A stretch of DNA of 30,419 bases from Seminavis robusta. Its lineage: Eukaryota > Bacillariophyta > Bacillariophyceae > Naviculales > Naviculaceae. Location: assembly GCA_903772945.1 (NCBI GenBank), contig CAICTM010001374.1, positions 1 through 30,419 on the forward strand, read 5' to 3'. Under the pieces are notes generated by a model. The model did not search any database. It was not told where the DNA came from and saw nothing but the letters and a program-made list of their open reading frames with translations. Below, piece after piece: positions 17,778 through 27,600 of the stretch (position 1 is the stretch's first letter; every line of letters starts with the position of its first letter). Made by a program: the position numbers and the translations under genes.

Positions 17778-18216
17778 GATACAAATCATTCTCATGTTGG
17801 ATGCAAATCAAGATGTAAGATTCGGAAAGTTGGCATTAGGGTTTCTCCAGTTGGGCCTCCAGGAAGCTATCCTCTCCAAGCACCCCACTCAAGACGTCCC
17901 CGCAACCTACAACAGAAACCGCTCCCACACCCCCATCGATGGAATCTTTACCACCCTGGATCTCACTGATATTCGATGCGGATACCTTGGATTTGGCGAA
18001 GGCCTCCCTGGGGACCATCGTCTGGCCTGGCTGGACATCCCTTTTGAGACGGCTTTGGGGCACTCCCTGCCCAACCTTCACAAGATGAATCTCAGTGTCC
18101 TCCAGCTGGATGACCCCCGAGTGGTTGCTTACTACCACAAACAGGTGATAGCAGGGTACAAGCAACACAATCTATTCGAGAAGAAAGGTAGACAGCCTCA
18201 TCAAGGCATGATTTGA
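17778..18216 (+). pseudogene. APE-type endonuclease, C-terminal fragment
   Basis: Encodes about 145 residues starting at IILMLDANQD (the conserved metal-site D-x-N region), then PATYNRNRSHTPIDGIF and RCGYLGFGEGLPGDHRLAWLDI, which contains the GDHR catalytic Asp-His of the exonuclease-endonuclease-phosphatase fold. It ends in DDPRVVAYYHKQVIAGYKQ-HNLFEKK and a shifted tail. The family nicks target DNA to prime reverse transcription of non-LTR elements. The first half of the domain is absent. Confidence 0.75.
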
Positions 18217-18339
18217 AGACAACGCCCACTTCACCAGGACTCACACGAAGAAGAACCCCTTGTATTTCCATGCTCAAGAACATTCAACAAATGGATCACT
18301 ACATCATAACTGCATTTGGTGACTTCTGACTTGTTTTAC

Positions 18340-19610
18340 AACTCCATCTGGACATACCCATCCAAACCAAGGTTACCTCCAAGGGAACGGTGCTTCCAAC
18401 ACAGGCTGGGCAGCCGTGGCAACTGTTATTGTCGATGCCATGGGACATGAAGGCTTTGGCTATGTCTCTTGGTCTGCAATTAGACAACGATCTGGTGAAT
18501 TGGTATGCTTCCAATTTGTTGAGATACTGAACCTTGGTTTCATTCTGGGCCTGACAACTCCACAAAAGGGTAAGGCAAGTTCATGCTTGAACACAGGTAT
18601 AGTACTTTGATCAAGTGGGACTCCTTCCTTCGATTTAGCTGGCTGGTGCACTCGACGACAAGAAGAGTTGGTTTTGGGGCGTAGACTGTCAAATGTGATT
18701 CAAGGACTGTGACCTAACAAATCCCGTCGATGCCAACTACCGGCTGGATCTCCTAACTTGTCGGGATTCCGATGATGACTTGGAGTAGCCCGGTCGACCC
18801 ATAAAGAGGACTCTCTGAATAACACGAAGGCCCAGAAAAGCAGCTTGGTATCTTTCTCTCTGTCCCGTGGCACATTTCAATGTCAAATACTGACGGTGCA
18901 CAAGCCATACTTGTGGAGGCTAGTTCTGTGAGGATAGAAGGTTCAACAAGAATGACTGTCTATGTACTTGTCCTCAACAGCATTCTCTCTTCTTTCCATC
19001 ATGAAGTCCTTGGAGTATCCCTTGATGGCTACCACCCTGTCCAGAAAGCAATGCTCCCACTCATGCGCCCCCATTCTTACTCATGCTTGCACAAAATTAA
19101 GGTCCAGAACAAGCTCCCCAGGGCTCTGGTGTATGGTCCCATCAAATATCCAAGGTCTGGGTGTGGATGATCTTTGGGCTGTACAACTTAACTGAACATG
19201 TCCATGCATTAATGCGACATGATGGCAGGAAGACCCTCACCAACAGTCTCTTGAACACAACTGTGGACGATCTCACACTGGAAATCGGTTCTTCTAAACC
19301 ATTCTGGGAACTACACTACTCTGATTGGGAACATATTGTCACCCCAAGCTGGATGGCTGCAACTTGGCGTGACCTCTCTCTGTCAACCTTACTCTTGTGG
19401 GCCCCACCCCCTCACTCTCCCCGGGTCGACAACAAGATATCTACCATTATGGATGATCTGGTTGCAAGTAACTTATTCAGCCCCCGTGAATTGAGACTGT
19501 TCAACCAAATCAGGATGTACAAGCAAGTCGTATGGAAATCAGAACTATGTACTGCAAATGGGAAGCACATGCTGGAACATGCCTTAAACAAGGGACCCTC
19601 CTTCCGGTGA
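18340..19610 (+). pseudogene. Reverse transcriptase, 3' half, degenerate
   Basis: The frame 18340-18610 has QGNGASNTGWAAVA (RT motif B region) and FQFVEILN where FVDD-type motif C is expected; a one-base deletion has destroyed the Asp-Asp pair, and the next residues make sense in the shifted frame. Later pieces in changing frames include IMKSLEYPLMATTLSRKQC, VYGPIKYP-GLGVDDLWAVQL (19100-19195) and, in the frame 19161-19610, NLTEHVHALMRHDGRKTL, PFWELHYSDWEHIVTPSW and RELRLFNQIRMYKQV. These are the usual thumb and connection blocks of diatom non-LTR RTs. Stops near 18690-18790 and 19190 confirm decay. Confidence 0.7.
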
Positions 19611-20860
19611 GTCTCCATTTGATTGGCCACGTTCCAGACAACCAACCCAATCCATGGGTGATAGATGGCGTGAAGCATTGACCCAGGTATATATTATCCC
19701 TGATCCCGCAGCAAAGAACTGCTCAAACCCTTGGGTGCTTGGCTCTGCGATCAGGACCCGCTTTGGGAATGGTGGTTTCACCCAGCATCATCAAACCTCT
19801 ACCATATCACAGCCACCAATACCACTCTTTGGGAACCACATCACTTATCACCATCAACTTATCACCAGCACGGCTTGGTCACAGCCCTTGATACTCCTAC
19901 CGACCTCATTCGGGCAAGTGTCCTCCGAGGGAACAACTCCACCCAACTCCTACTTCGGAACACTGGTACACACCTCCCGCCAACTCCACCACATTCCACT
20001 GATACCCTCCTGAGCCTCATCACCCACCTCCCTCCCGACTTAAAATGGGCTATTGATCATTTCCAAGTCTCAGATGGAGGGCAACATCTTGCTGGTGCAT
20101 CCGTGAAGGATCCTGTGTGGCTGTAGTGAGGTCTCTCAAACAGAATTGGCACCTCTGCTTCTATCATAGTAGGCACAAACCAGCAAAGGAACTGACTATG
20201 ATCAACATCGTTCCAGGCTCCATTACATATCGGTGACATTACCTGGACTTCTGTCACATCTTGACTTTCTGGCATCTGTCTGATCGTACCAATCAGTCAT
20301 AATTCTGCTATGGCATCGCACTCTCTTGATCGGATCATACCGCCACTGGGAAGGTTACGGTTGGATTCGATATGCTCATCTGTCCTTACTGTTGGTTTGA
20401 CAATGGATTCGTCCAGACCAACAAGCAATTATTTGACTTGACCATTGCCTTGATCTATCCAGAAAGCATGTAACATTTGAGACGAACAATCGACGGGTCA
20501 TATGGATGACCACAAGACCCGAGCTGAGCCCTTGGAAGTTCCCATGTGTCGCATGGACAACAAAGAAGTACTGGACAGCCTTGTCCATGCGAACCCACTT
20601 GGGTCTCCCTCCACACGCCATGGGGAGAAGGTTGTGTCACTTTGAAATCAGCGGAAACTTGCTACCACCCGACAGCATGTTAGACCTAAATGCCTCCCTG
20701 CTATTGAAGAATATTGACTTCCTGACCACTATCTTGCCCCTGCAAGACTGTCCCTTGAAACATTCCAGCTGGTCGATTGGGAATTATGCGGAAAGTTGAT
20801 GAAGACTCTACCATTGGCGTATGCGCAGGTGGTGTAACAAAACACGCTCTCTGAGAACTA
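19611..20860 (+). pseudogene. LINE A, RNase H-position segment, badly degraded
   Basis: Sits between the RT connection and the C-terminal domain. Fragments such as PWVLGSAIRTRFGN, LSPWKFPCVAWTTKKYWTA (20506 frame) and LPLQDCPLKHSSWSIGNYAE resemble the continuing LINE coding, but frames change often and no RNase H catalytic set (D-E-D) can be read with confidence. C-rich tracts occur at 19380-19430 and 19790-20040. Confidence 0.45.
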
Positions 20861-21596
20861 GTGGAGTGGTCATTACCTCAAACACTGGCAAAAACAGGAC
20901 GATGACCATTGCACACGCTGTGGGCACCAGAAAGACACCTACTCATGTCCTACAATGCCATGCTGAGGGATCTGATGAGTATGGAGCGCTCACTTGCTAG
21001 AGCTAGCCTCTGCTTTTGGAGAGACTTCACCACCCCCCTTGACCATCACATAGCCACTAGTTGAACCGCCTGAACAGTTGGCGCAAATTCCCTCCCATTG
21101 CTCCCCAACCCCCAGTGGGATGCCACCCTTACTCAACTTATCGTATCCCAAGACCGAATCGGATGGAAGAATTCTTGGAAGGTCTCCCCTCCATTCGTTT
21201 TGTCCCAGTATATGGATTCCTGCTACAAACGCGAAGGATACTCCATCACTGTACCACTTGGACTTCAAAACCCACATGATGGCCTGGAGTTTATGGGAAC
21301 ATCGGAACAAGATTCTCCACGACGACAAAATGCCCCGTCAGAAACTAGCCCTCAACCTGTTACACCAAGCTATTGCCACTGAGTATATCAAAGGTACCAG
21401 GGGACTCCCCTCCTGTTATCACAACTACTTCAAACACTCACTCATCTCTCTCCTCACCAAATCCAAGCCCTACAAACAGTCTTGGCTCCAAGGGATACAT
21501 ACTATACGCGATAGGGAAACTAGACGCGTCCACCAAATCACTGAAGATAGAAGGCATTCACGATTATATCAATGGTGTGCTACGGGACGACTCTAG
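20861..21596 (+). pseudogene. LINE A C-terminal domain with zinc-knuckle-like motif
   Basis: HCTRCGHQKDT at about 20909-20940, then HVLQCHAE after a one-base shift, gives a C-x2-C...H...C arrangement typical of the C-terminus of these RTs. The frame 21078-21596 (173 codons with the stop) contains ESDGRILGRSPLHSF, HLDFKTHMMAWSLWEHRNKI and DRETRRVHQITEDRRH, ending in CATGRL-stop. The WEHRNKILH block is characteristic of diatom non-LTR polyproteins. Its function in the element is not established. Confidence 0.6.
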
Positions 21597-21835
21597 CCTT
21601 TCCATCTCCCATCCCTCGAACCACCTCCTCAGAACCAACCAACAACATTAGAACATGGCCTTAGCGCGCCACACTACAAGGAAGGCCTTAGCGTGCACTC
21701 CTACAGAAACCAAAATTGAATGAAACACCCTTAAGGGCCTTAGCGTGCCCGTGACCCTTCTACTCGAACAAGGGGCCAGTAGCGCCCCTTGTCATTCTGA
21801 GTGAAGTAAAAGCAAGCCCTCGGCGCAGTAGACAA
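21597..21835 (+). other. LINE A 3' UTR with repeated GGCCTTAGCG motif
   Basis: Three copies of GGCCTTAGCG(C/T)G lie at about 21658, 21687 and 21738, followed by a hairpin CAAGGGGC...GCCCCTTG at about 21768-21800. Such structured 3' ends often serve as the RT recognition site in LINEs; the role here is inference. The exact 3' end is not clear. Confidence 0.5.
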
Positions 21836-21875
21836 AAATAACAACTAGCTACTAATCTTTGTGACAAACAAACAG

Positions 21876-22554
21876 GATCCAACGACTACACCACCAAATT
21901 GCCACCATCAACCGTCAGGTACGCTTGATGGTTGAAAGATCTATGAGAAACAGCAGGAAAGGAGGTGTCCCATGGAGCCCTGAGATTCAGACCATAATGA
22001 ACCGGAGGAAACTCTGGGACAGTGTGCTGAAGCTGAAACTCCAACTCAAAATCAGTAGGAAGAAACTCCGCCGACAAATGACTCGATGCTCCAACACCGA
22101 TGCGTGGGAGATCACTCTGGAGGAAGCCAGAAGAAGAAGAGCCGAGGCAAACGCCGACTGGTACAAGGCCAAGAAAAAGGCCCCGTCTCTACGGAAGAAG
22201 TTTCGACAGTCTCTGTGCAAAGCCCGGGTCGAGAAATATGGTACCACCAGTGCCCAGGAACTCAAAAAGCTGCAACAACGAGAGCGCCAAAGGGACATGG
22301 CTAGAAGACAACGAGCACTCACCAAGAAAGGTGCCCAGCGAGAACGAACCATGAAACTTTTCTACTCGGAATACGAACCAGTCTCTGACACCACCAGAAT
22401 CGTGGAATGCAGTACTCAGGATGATATGGGCATTGCTGCCACCAGAGAAGGTGAAATTCGAATGACGCGATGCCTTGAATCCCCTTCACAACACCCCCAA
22501 TGGACGAAGACTTCGGCCCCCTTGCTGATACTCCTGCTGCTGATGCAATCCTGA
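21876..22554 (+). pseudogene. LINE B linker region
   Basis: Reads IQRLHHQIATINRQVRLMVE, then RKGGVPWSPEIQTIM and a long Arg/Lys/Gln-rich coiled region (KKLRRQMTRCSN, EEARRRRAEANADWYKAKKK, KKLQQRERQRDMARRQRA). The VPWSP motif precedes the RT in diatom non-LTR elements. The frame changes near 22470-22580; the sense frame continues as MDEDFGPLADTPAADAIL and then jumps again at the C-run at 22570-22576 into the RT frame. Confidence 0.65.
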
Positions 22555-23467
22555 ATGGCTCCTATGAACCCCCCCTGGCACTGATAGATACACGAGGATG
22601 TTGATCAATGCTCTCCGACGCCCAGAGGCAGTCAAGGAAATGACCAAAGAGGAACTCGAGTGGACCCCTGAATCCCTCCTAGAGGCATGGACAGTACAGC
22701 GAGTGAACACTGCTAGCGAACCCTCTACCCTTTCCTTTGCCCACCTGATGATGGGAGTGAAATGTGCAGAGATTGCAATGGTGGACACTATCATCCACAA
22801 CACCCCGATGATCATTGGTTTTGTGCCAGAGACCCAAACGGTGCTTACTGATCTTGCACTCCTGAAGAAACCGGGCGTATATGAGGCTGAGAAAATGCGA
22901 ATCATCTTCTTGTTGGACACATACTACAACATGTGTTGCAAGCGACTCGGGCGCTTGATGATGTACCGCGCCGAATCCCAACACCAGATGCCGGAGGAAC
23001 AAGGTGGGGGACGAAAGGGCCGCATTTGCATCGAGCTTGGCCTGAACAGTGTGCTGATTCTGGACGTGTCTCGCATGAAGCGCTGGACCATGGCTATGAT
23101 TCCCTTCGATGCGAGCCAGTGCTACGACAGAATAAACCATGTCCCCGCAATTCTTGCTGCCCGCTCTGTTGGAATCCCACAAACAGCTTTGAACTACCGT
23201 TTCGGCACATACCAGCAGACACGCCACTTTGTCTCCACGGCTTATGGGGTTTCTGAACAGTCCTACGGTGGCACCCAACGCACCGAACAGGGTCTTCAAC
23301 CTATTCAGGGAGTCGGACAAGGCACCGGCGATGCAGGTGCTTTTTGGGCCATCCTGTCGGCCAAATGCATTGACTGTGTTCGAGCTCTGGGTCTTACTGT
23401 TGCCTTCATGAGTGTGCTTGCCCCAAAACTTATCAGTCTCATGGCACAGATATTCATTGATGACAAC
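21876..23467 (+). mobile_element. Non-LTR retroelement B, internal fragment
   Basis: Linker plus reverse transcriptase of a second, different LINE. It starts after CAAACAAACAG (acceptor-like) and is cut at the RT catalytic motif by the 82-bp repeat. Neither the endonuclease nor the region after motif C is present. Confidence 0.7.
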
Positions 23468-23476
23468 AACATCTAA
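22598..23476 (+). pseudogene. LINE B reverse transcriptase, truncated at motif C
   Basis: Open frame of 292 residues with RT motifs in order: WTVQRVNTASEPSTLSF (fingers), IPFDASQCYDRINHVPA (motif A, catalytic Asp at about residue 171), QGVGQGTGDAGAFWA (motif B, about 237-251) and IFIDDN (motif C, Asp-Asp at 288-289). The last residues NNI-stop come from the 82-bp repeat, so the thumb and everything after it are lost. The fingers and palm look well preserved, which makes this the best-preserved RT part in the window, but the enzyme cannot be complete. Confidence 0.75.
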
Positions 23477-23549
23477 GAAGCGCAATTGTAGGTAATTCTG
23501 AAAACGAGACCTCAGGTCTCGTTTGGGAAGCACATCCCAACCTCTCCTT
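23468..23549 (-). repeat. 82-bp inverted repeat, right copy
   Basis: Exact reverse complement of 4360-4441. It begins two codons after the RT catalytic Asp-Asp and ends at CTCTCCTT, immediately followed by nine-base A-rich DNA (AAAAAAAAG). Relative to the truncated upstream ORF it has the same orientation as the left copy has to the transposase. Confidence 0.9.
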
Positions 23550-24240
23550 AAAAAAAAGATACCCATAGAAACCAAAACACAACACAAAACCAAGCACAGC
23601 CACAACACACCCCCAGCACACAACAAACCACTGACAACACACAAACACCAAAGCCCAACGCATCTCCAACCATTTACTCACAGAGCATAGTGCACCAGAA
23701 GTGATACGTACACAAATCCAAAACATACACATAAAAATACCCAAACCAAATCGATCACATACACATCACCCCTAAGATTGGCCAATACCCAGTAACCATC
23801 AAGTGCAACAAAACTAACAACGGCCCCAACCAACAACCATCCTGCTACACAACAGCCATCACGATGGGCACAACCACCACAACGGTAACCCCCACACCCA
23901 CTACCAAACGATACAAAAACGGACCAAACAACACATTGCATATACAATAACGGCAAATGCAACAACAGCAGAACAATAGTGAACGTTGAACAGAGTAGCT
24001 AGATACATAGCAACTCACGAGTTCACAAGACAAGGAACCAAGCCACGGGATGGCTGGAGCATTCAGCGTTTGACCCACAAGCGGTGAACCTGATCAATAT
24101 GAAAACAGCAAGAAGGGACACCTCAGCTCCACTGCAACTACTGTACAGAGATTGCAACCAACCTTAGTCTGACACCAACAACAGAAGTATGTGAGTACAT
24201 CAAATCAAGCAAACTATAGATACAACTACGGACAAATACA
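23550..24240. other. C/A-rich low-complexity region, no gene
   Basis: Starts with an A-run (23550-23557). The plus strand is strongly C/A-biased with many CACAAC/ACAACA phrases. Minus-strand open frames here are Val/Cys/Gly-rich translations of G/T repeats and are not credible genes. Confidence 0.55.
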
Positions 24241-24340
24241 AGTCCTGCACAGCCAACTCACAGGAATGTAAGAGAAGTGACAGACCACACTTGCCTGCCA
24301 CAGCCAACTCACAGGAGTGTAAGGGCAGTGGCATCACCCA
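24241..24340 (+). repeat. Direct repeat of about 50 bp
   Basis: CCTGC(C)ACAGCCAACTCACAGG occurs at about 24244 and 24294, each followed by A-TGTAAG and AGTG. A third, more diverged copy (CCTGCCACAGCTAGCTCACAG) lies at about 25245. Confidence 0.7.
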
Positions 24341-24854
24341 CCAACGGATCTACCGACTACCACACCATCGAACCATCATCGACCGGGACACGTCCAGGTC
24401 CAGTGGAGCCCATCAAGATGGAGCATCCACAACTACTACCGGATACTTCCTTACAAGTATCAAAACTTCCAAGGGCTTCTAACCCCAACTCAAAGCATCA
24501 TTGTGGAAAGGAACTTCCTCCTAGTACCAGCTACTACAACAGTTATCACAAGTGTCGCTATAGACTGACTTCCCAGTCTCAGCTACGGCAACACCAAATG
24601 AGTGTACCAAGTGTACCAAGTTACGGCACCATTCACCACAAGTGACGACAACAGCAGTCACGAGTCTCACCTGAGTATAAACAACCATGAAAAGAGGAAA
24701 CAATAAATCAACCATTTCCTCATTAATCTTCAGACATCGAGAACATCCAAGAACTAGGTTCAATCAAACCCAACAAGTCCAAGCTCCATCACGAAAGGCT
24801 CCAGCCCCATCAAAGTGTCAAGCAGCCGAAACTCCAGTCCCAGCCGCAGGTACA

Positions 24855-25030
24855 CCAAGTGACGGTATCAACCGACACCAGTCTTCCAGTAGTGGCATCA
24901 CTCTCAGTAGGAGTGCAAGCCACAAATACTTTTCTGATGATGACATTTTCCGTATTTTCTCGTCTACACCCGCTCAGCTTCTCTTTACCAAGCGGGATGC
25001 CGAGCAACCACTTCCAAGGTTTGTTTTGGA
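24855..25030 (+). repeat. Repeat family R2, copy 1
   Basis: Shares GTGACG--A-CAACCG, AGTGGCA-CACTC-CAG, GCCACA and GCTTCTC---ACCAAGCGG-ATGCCGAG-AACC with copy 2, in the same order and orientation. The offset to copy 2 is about 1.26-1.29 kb. Confidence 0.6.
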
Positions 25031-25292
25031 CTCAATGCAAGCCAGTCGGCACGACGACGTGATACTTGGATTACACAGCCTTTCCAAGGCAGGAGTCTGC
25101 TTACCCAAGCACAGATAGACATTTTGAGTGCTATCGATTCTCAGGAATCCTAGAGGCACCGCCTCAATCTCCACAGCAATCCAAGTTGCATCCAATGGCC
25201 AAACCAACCAAGCCAGCTTTGGCTACAACAAGTACAAGAAGTCCTGCCACAGCTAGCTCACAGTAGGGTGCCAACAGTGACAGCAGGAGTGG

Positions 25293-25300
25293 TATTTATA
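25293..25300 (+). promoter_or_regulatory. TATA-like sequence
   Basis: TATTTATAAAG at 25293-25303 within otherwise GC-balanced DNA, after a copy of the CCTGCCACAGC repeat. It could be the promoter of a lost element; no coding region follows convincingly. Confidence 0.25.
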
Positions 25301-25359
25301 AAGTTGTACCCACCAAAAAACCAAAGTCTCAAACCTTTTTCATCCTTCCTTTGAATTCT

Positions 25360-25490
25360 CCGATCGATCTATCCAGATTGAAACACCAGATCGACTGACA
25401 CAAAACGATCATGCCCGATCGAATGACACGAAGCGATCGAATCACAAGCAGCGACCATGAGATCGATTCAGTTTGACTCTCGCGATCGAC
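25360..25490. repeat. GATCGA cluster
   Basis: At least six GATCGA occurrences (near 25362, 25389, 25417, 25435, 25461 and 25484), several as CGATCGA(A/C)T, with related trailing sequence (TGACAC, ATCAC, TTCAG). Spacing is 18-28 bp. This looks like a degraded short tandem repeat. Confidence 0.6.
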
Positions 25491-25600
25491 TCAGAAAATC
25501 CATCATGAGATTGCAAGTGCGACCAAACAAAGCCTATCGACGCAAAGCCTATCAAGGCAGAGCAAGCTTACTCAAACAAGGGTAGACACATCAGTGCCAC

Positions 25601-26111
25601 CGGGATATCTCGCAGAGATCCACAGTCCACAGAACAGTTCACCATGGAACCAGCTCAAAGCAAGCACCAGTTCGACGGAACGCCACAAGTTGCCAGCATC
25701 CATCTACAAGAGGTGCAAACCAAGGTCTACATCAAGCAAGCACACATGCAGGTACAACAAGTCACAGCCCACTTCCGATCAAAGAAGAGGATTCCAATCC
25801 TCTGGAAAAGACAACAAAGCGACCCAGATAGCTCACCCTGAACGCTATTGACGCAGCACTCAGCGCACCTGATTTCCAAAATCCAGTATCAAGGCCTGAA
25901 TGGATTGATGTTTCAACACATCATTGGCGATTGAGACCATGGCATCTCGATGTCCAGTTCAGTCTACACCGCCAGTCAAGAGCGCAGTTTGAGTCTACGA
26001 GAATGCAGCCCGAACTTCCTAGTTTCCAGCTAACGCAATACCAAGTGACCGGAACTTCCCAGTCCTCGGTTCAACAAGTGATCGTAACTTCCCATTTTCG
26101 AATACAGCAAC
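25601..26111. other. Repeat-rich region without a recognised gene
   Basis: Several short plus-strand open frames, none with a recognised domain. CAAGTGA(C/T) phrases occur near 26041 and 26079. Possibly the leader of R2 copy 2. Confidence 0.4.
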
Positions 26112-26310
26112 ATAAAGTGACGACACCAACCGCCACAGCAAATCATACAGAAGTGGCAACACTCACAGAAGTGGTAGCCACAGTGGCTTTTCATGACCAC
26201 ACTGTCCACATGTCCAAATTGACTGTGACAGATTTATCAACACTGCTATGGACGACAAGCTTCTCCCCACCAAGCGGAATGCCGAGTAACCTAGCAATTG
26301 GTCTCCCACG
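26112..26310 (+). repeat. Repeat family R2, copy 2
   Basis: Related to 24855-25030. An open frame 25931-26539 passes through it (containing FSPPSGMPSN, compare FSLPSGMPSN in copy 1), so the shared part keeps the same reading frame in both copies, although no protein family is recognised. Confidence 0.6.
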
Positions 26311-26339
26311 ACCAACAACTGTTCCTTATAGAGCAACCA

Positions 26340-27600
26340 TTATTACATTAATTATTCGTTCCACGGAATCCTTTATGGAACCGTGCAGGAGTGGGTTGGA
26401 GGTTGTATTAAAGAAACCTCAATACAAATCAGTCGTTTATCCAAATCTAGTTATAGTGGATATCTATATCAATTCTCTATTTACATACATTGGGATTTTA
26501 ACTGATCTATATTGTCACCACCTTCACTATATACTTTGAAGATGAATCAATCCCCAGAACATACATGCAGAACAGATCACTTCTGGAAAAAGCTTTAACA
26601 GCCAACACAGTATTCTTACCTTTACTAAGCCTAGAGCTGTTACTAGAAAACACAATGTGGAATAGCCAAATTGCCCTCACCCACTGTTGAGTGAAAGTCA
26701 CCCAGACATTGCGGTCACCACTCAGCCACCCCAAGCTGTAAGTATATTAAAGTCAAGCCCAGGTCTGAGTGGTAGAGGAGTTCCTTCTAAGGCTTCGCGA
26801 CCCCTCTGAGTTAGATGACATGTCCGGATAGCTAGATCTAGCCTAAAAGTTAGCAAGAAAATGAGACCAGAATAGGCACGGTACTCCTCGTTCCACGAGA
26901 CTTCTGCTGCCGTTCGGCTACATAGAGCTACTAATTTGGAACCCGGGATATCCAATCGGTAACGGTTGGTGCCCATTCCTCATTTTTTTTAATTTGCGAG
27001 ATAACAAGACAAGCCAGCCATCTTTCAAAATGTGTCGCATGGATCAAAGGCTCTAACTAGAAAAATCGATTTTTAAATCCTATATATCTATCTCTGAATA
27101 CCATATAACCACACTCCCGTGATTTCTGAAATTTAAACAGTTAACAATAGTGGAAATTACTTCCCAAACAGGGAGGTGCGAGGTCACAAATTTAACCAAA
27201 AAACCATCTCATATGGCGCGCAAGAGGCTTTGAGCAAGAGATGTTGGTGGCAAAATGCCAACTCGAGAAGAGCTCCATGGAACAAAAAATCCACAGCATC
27301 CTATTGAAATGCCTACATTAGTGGAAAAAACCACATACATGCCTAAAACGCTACCAAAGGAGTGTAGAGAAGCTATTCACAGCAGAATGAGTAAGGAGGA
27401 GGGTACGTACAGAAACACATGTACTAGCACGAGATTACCATTGACTGAATGCGTTAAATTGCAACCAGCCGTTCTAGTGTGACTACTTTTGATATCAACT
27501 CCAAACACAAGCATGCGCAGTCTCGTAGGAATCGGACTAAGTAAGAGCTACTGATGTCGGGTTAAGTATGGCACAACAGTGGAGCCCCACGAAAAAGATG
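26340..27600. other. AT-rich region, no gene
   Basis: Low-complexity AT-rich DNA at 26330-26520 and 26980-27210. A 75-residue frame at 27255-27482 (MPTREELHGTKNPQ...) starts with ATG but shows no domain. A minus-strand frame at 26976-26722 is also unremarkable. No RNA gene is seen. Confidence 0.45.

Larger units (their letters stand above)
17778..21835 (+). mobile_element. Non-LTR retroelement A, 5'-truncated and internally deleted
   Basis: In order: C-terminal part of an APE-type endonuclease, the later half of the reverse transcriptase, a long C-terminal domain, and a 3' UTR with GGCCTTAGCG repeats. The N-terminal endonuclease half and the RT fingers (between about 18210 and 18370) are missing. 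Many frameshifts and stops make it dead. 5' truncation is usual for LINE insertion by target-primed reverse transcription. It lies directly after the recombinase. Confidence 0.75.
24341..25600. other. Repeat-rich region without a recognised gene
   Basis: Plus-strand open frames at 24277-24645 and 24687-25118 are Ser/Thr/Pro-rich with no recognised domain. Recurring CAAGTGACG-like phrases occur near 24639 and 24855. A segment at 24855-25030 is related to 26112-26310. Confidence 0.45.

Noticed and set aside
15999..23476. DIRS-type element (tyrosine recombinase plus RT in one unit)
   Set aside because: The RT belongs with an APE-type endonuclease fragment and a LINE-type C-terminal domain, and the order and decay point to separate insertions beside a Crypton-like recombinase.
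4360..23549. One 19-kb composite transposon bounded by 82-bp terminal inverted repeats
   Set aside because: The host-type genes inside are intact and unrelated to transposition, the flanks (TTGGTTCGG on the left, AAAAAAAAG on the right) show no target-site duplication, and each repeat interrupts an ORF on its inner side. Not excluded, but two separate insertions fit better.
22679..23644. Long 321-codon minus-strand open frame
   Set aside because: It is antisense to the RT coding region, whose motifs A, B and C are clear on the plus strand.
23678..24078. Minus-strand Cys/Val/Gly-rich open frames
   Set aside because: Translations of G/T-rich low-complexity DNA with no domain; composition alone explains the lack of stops.
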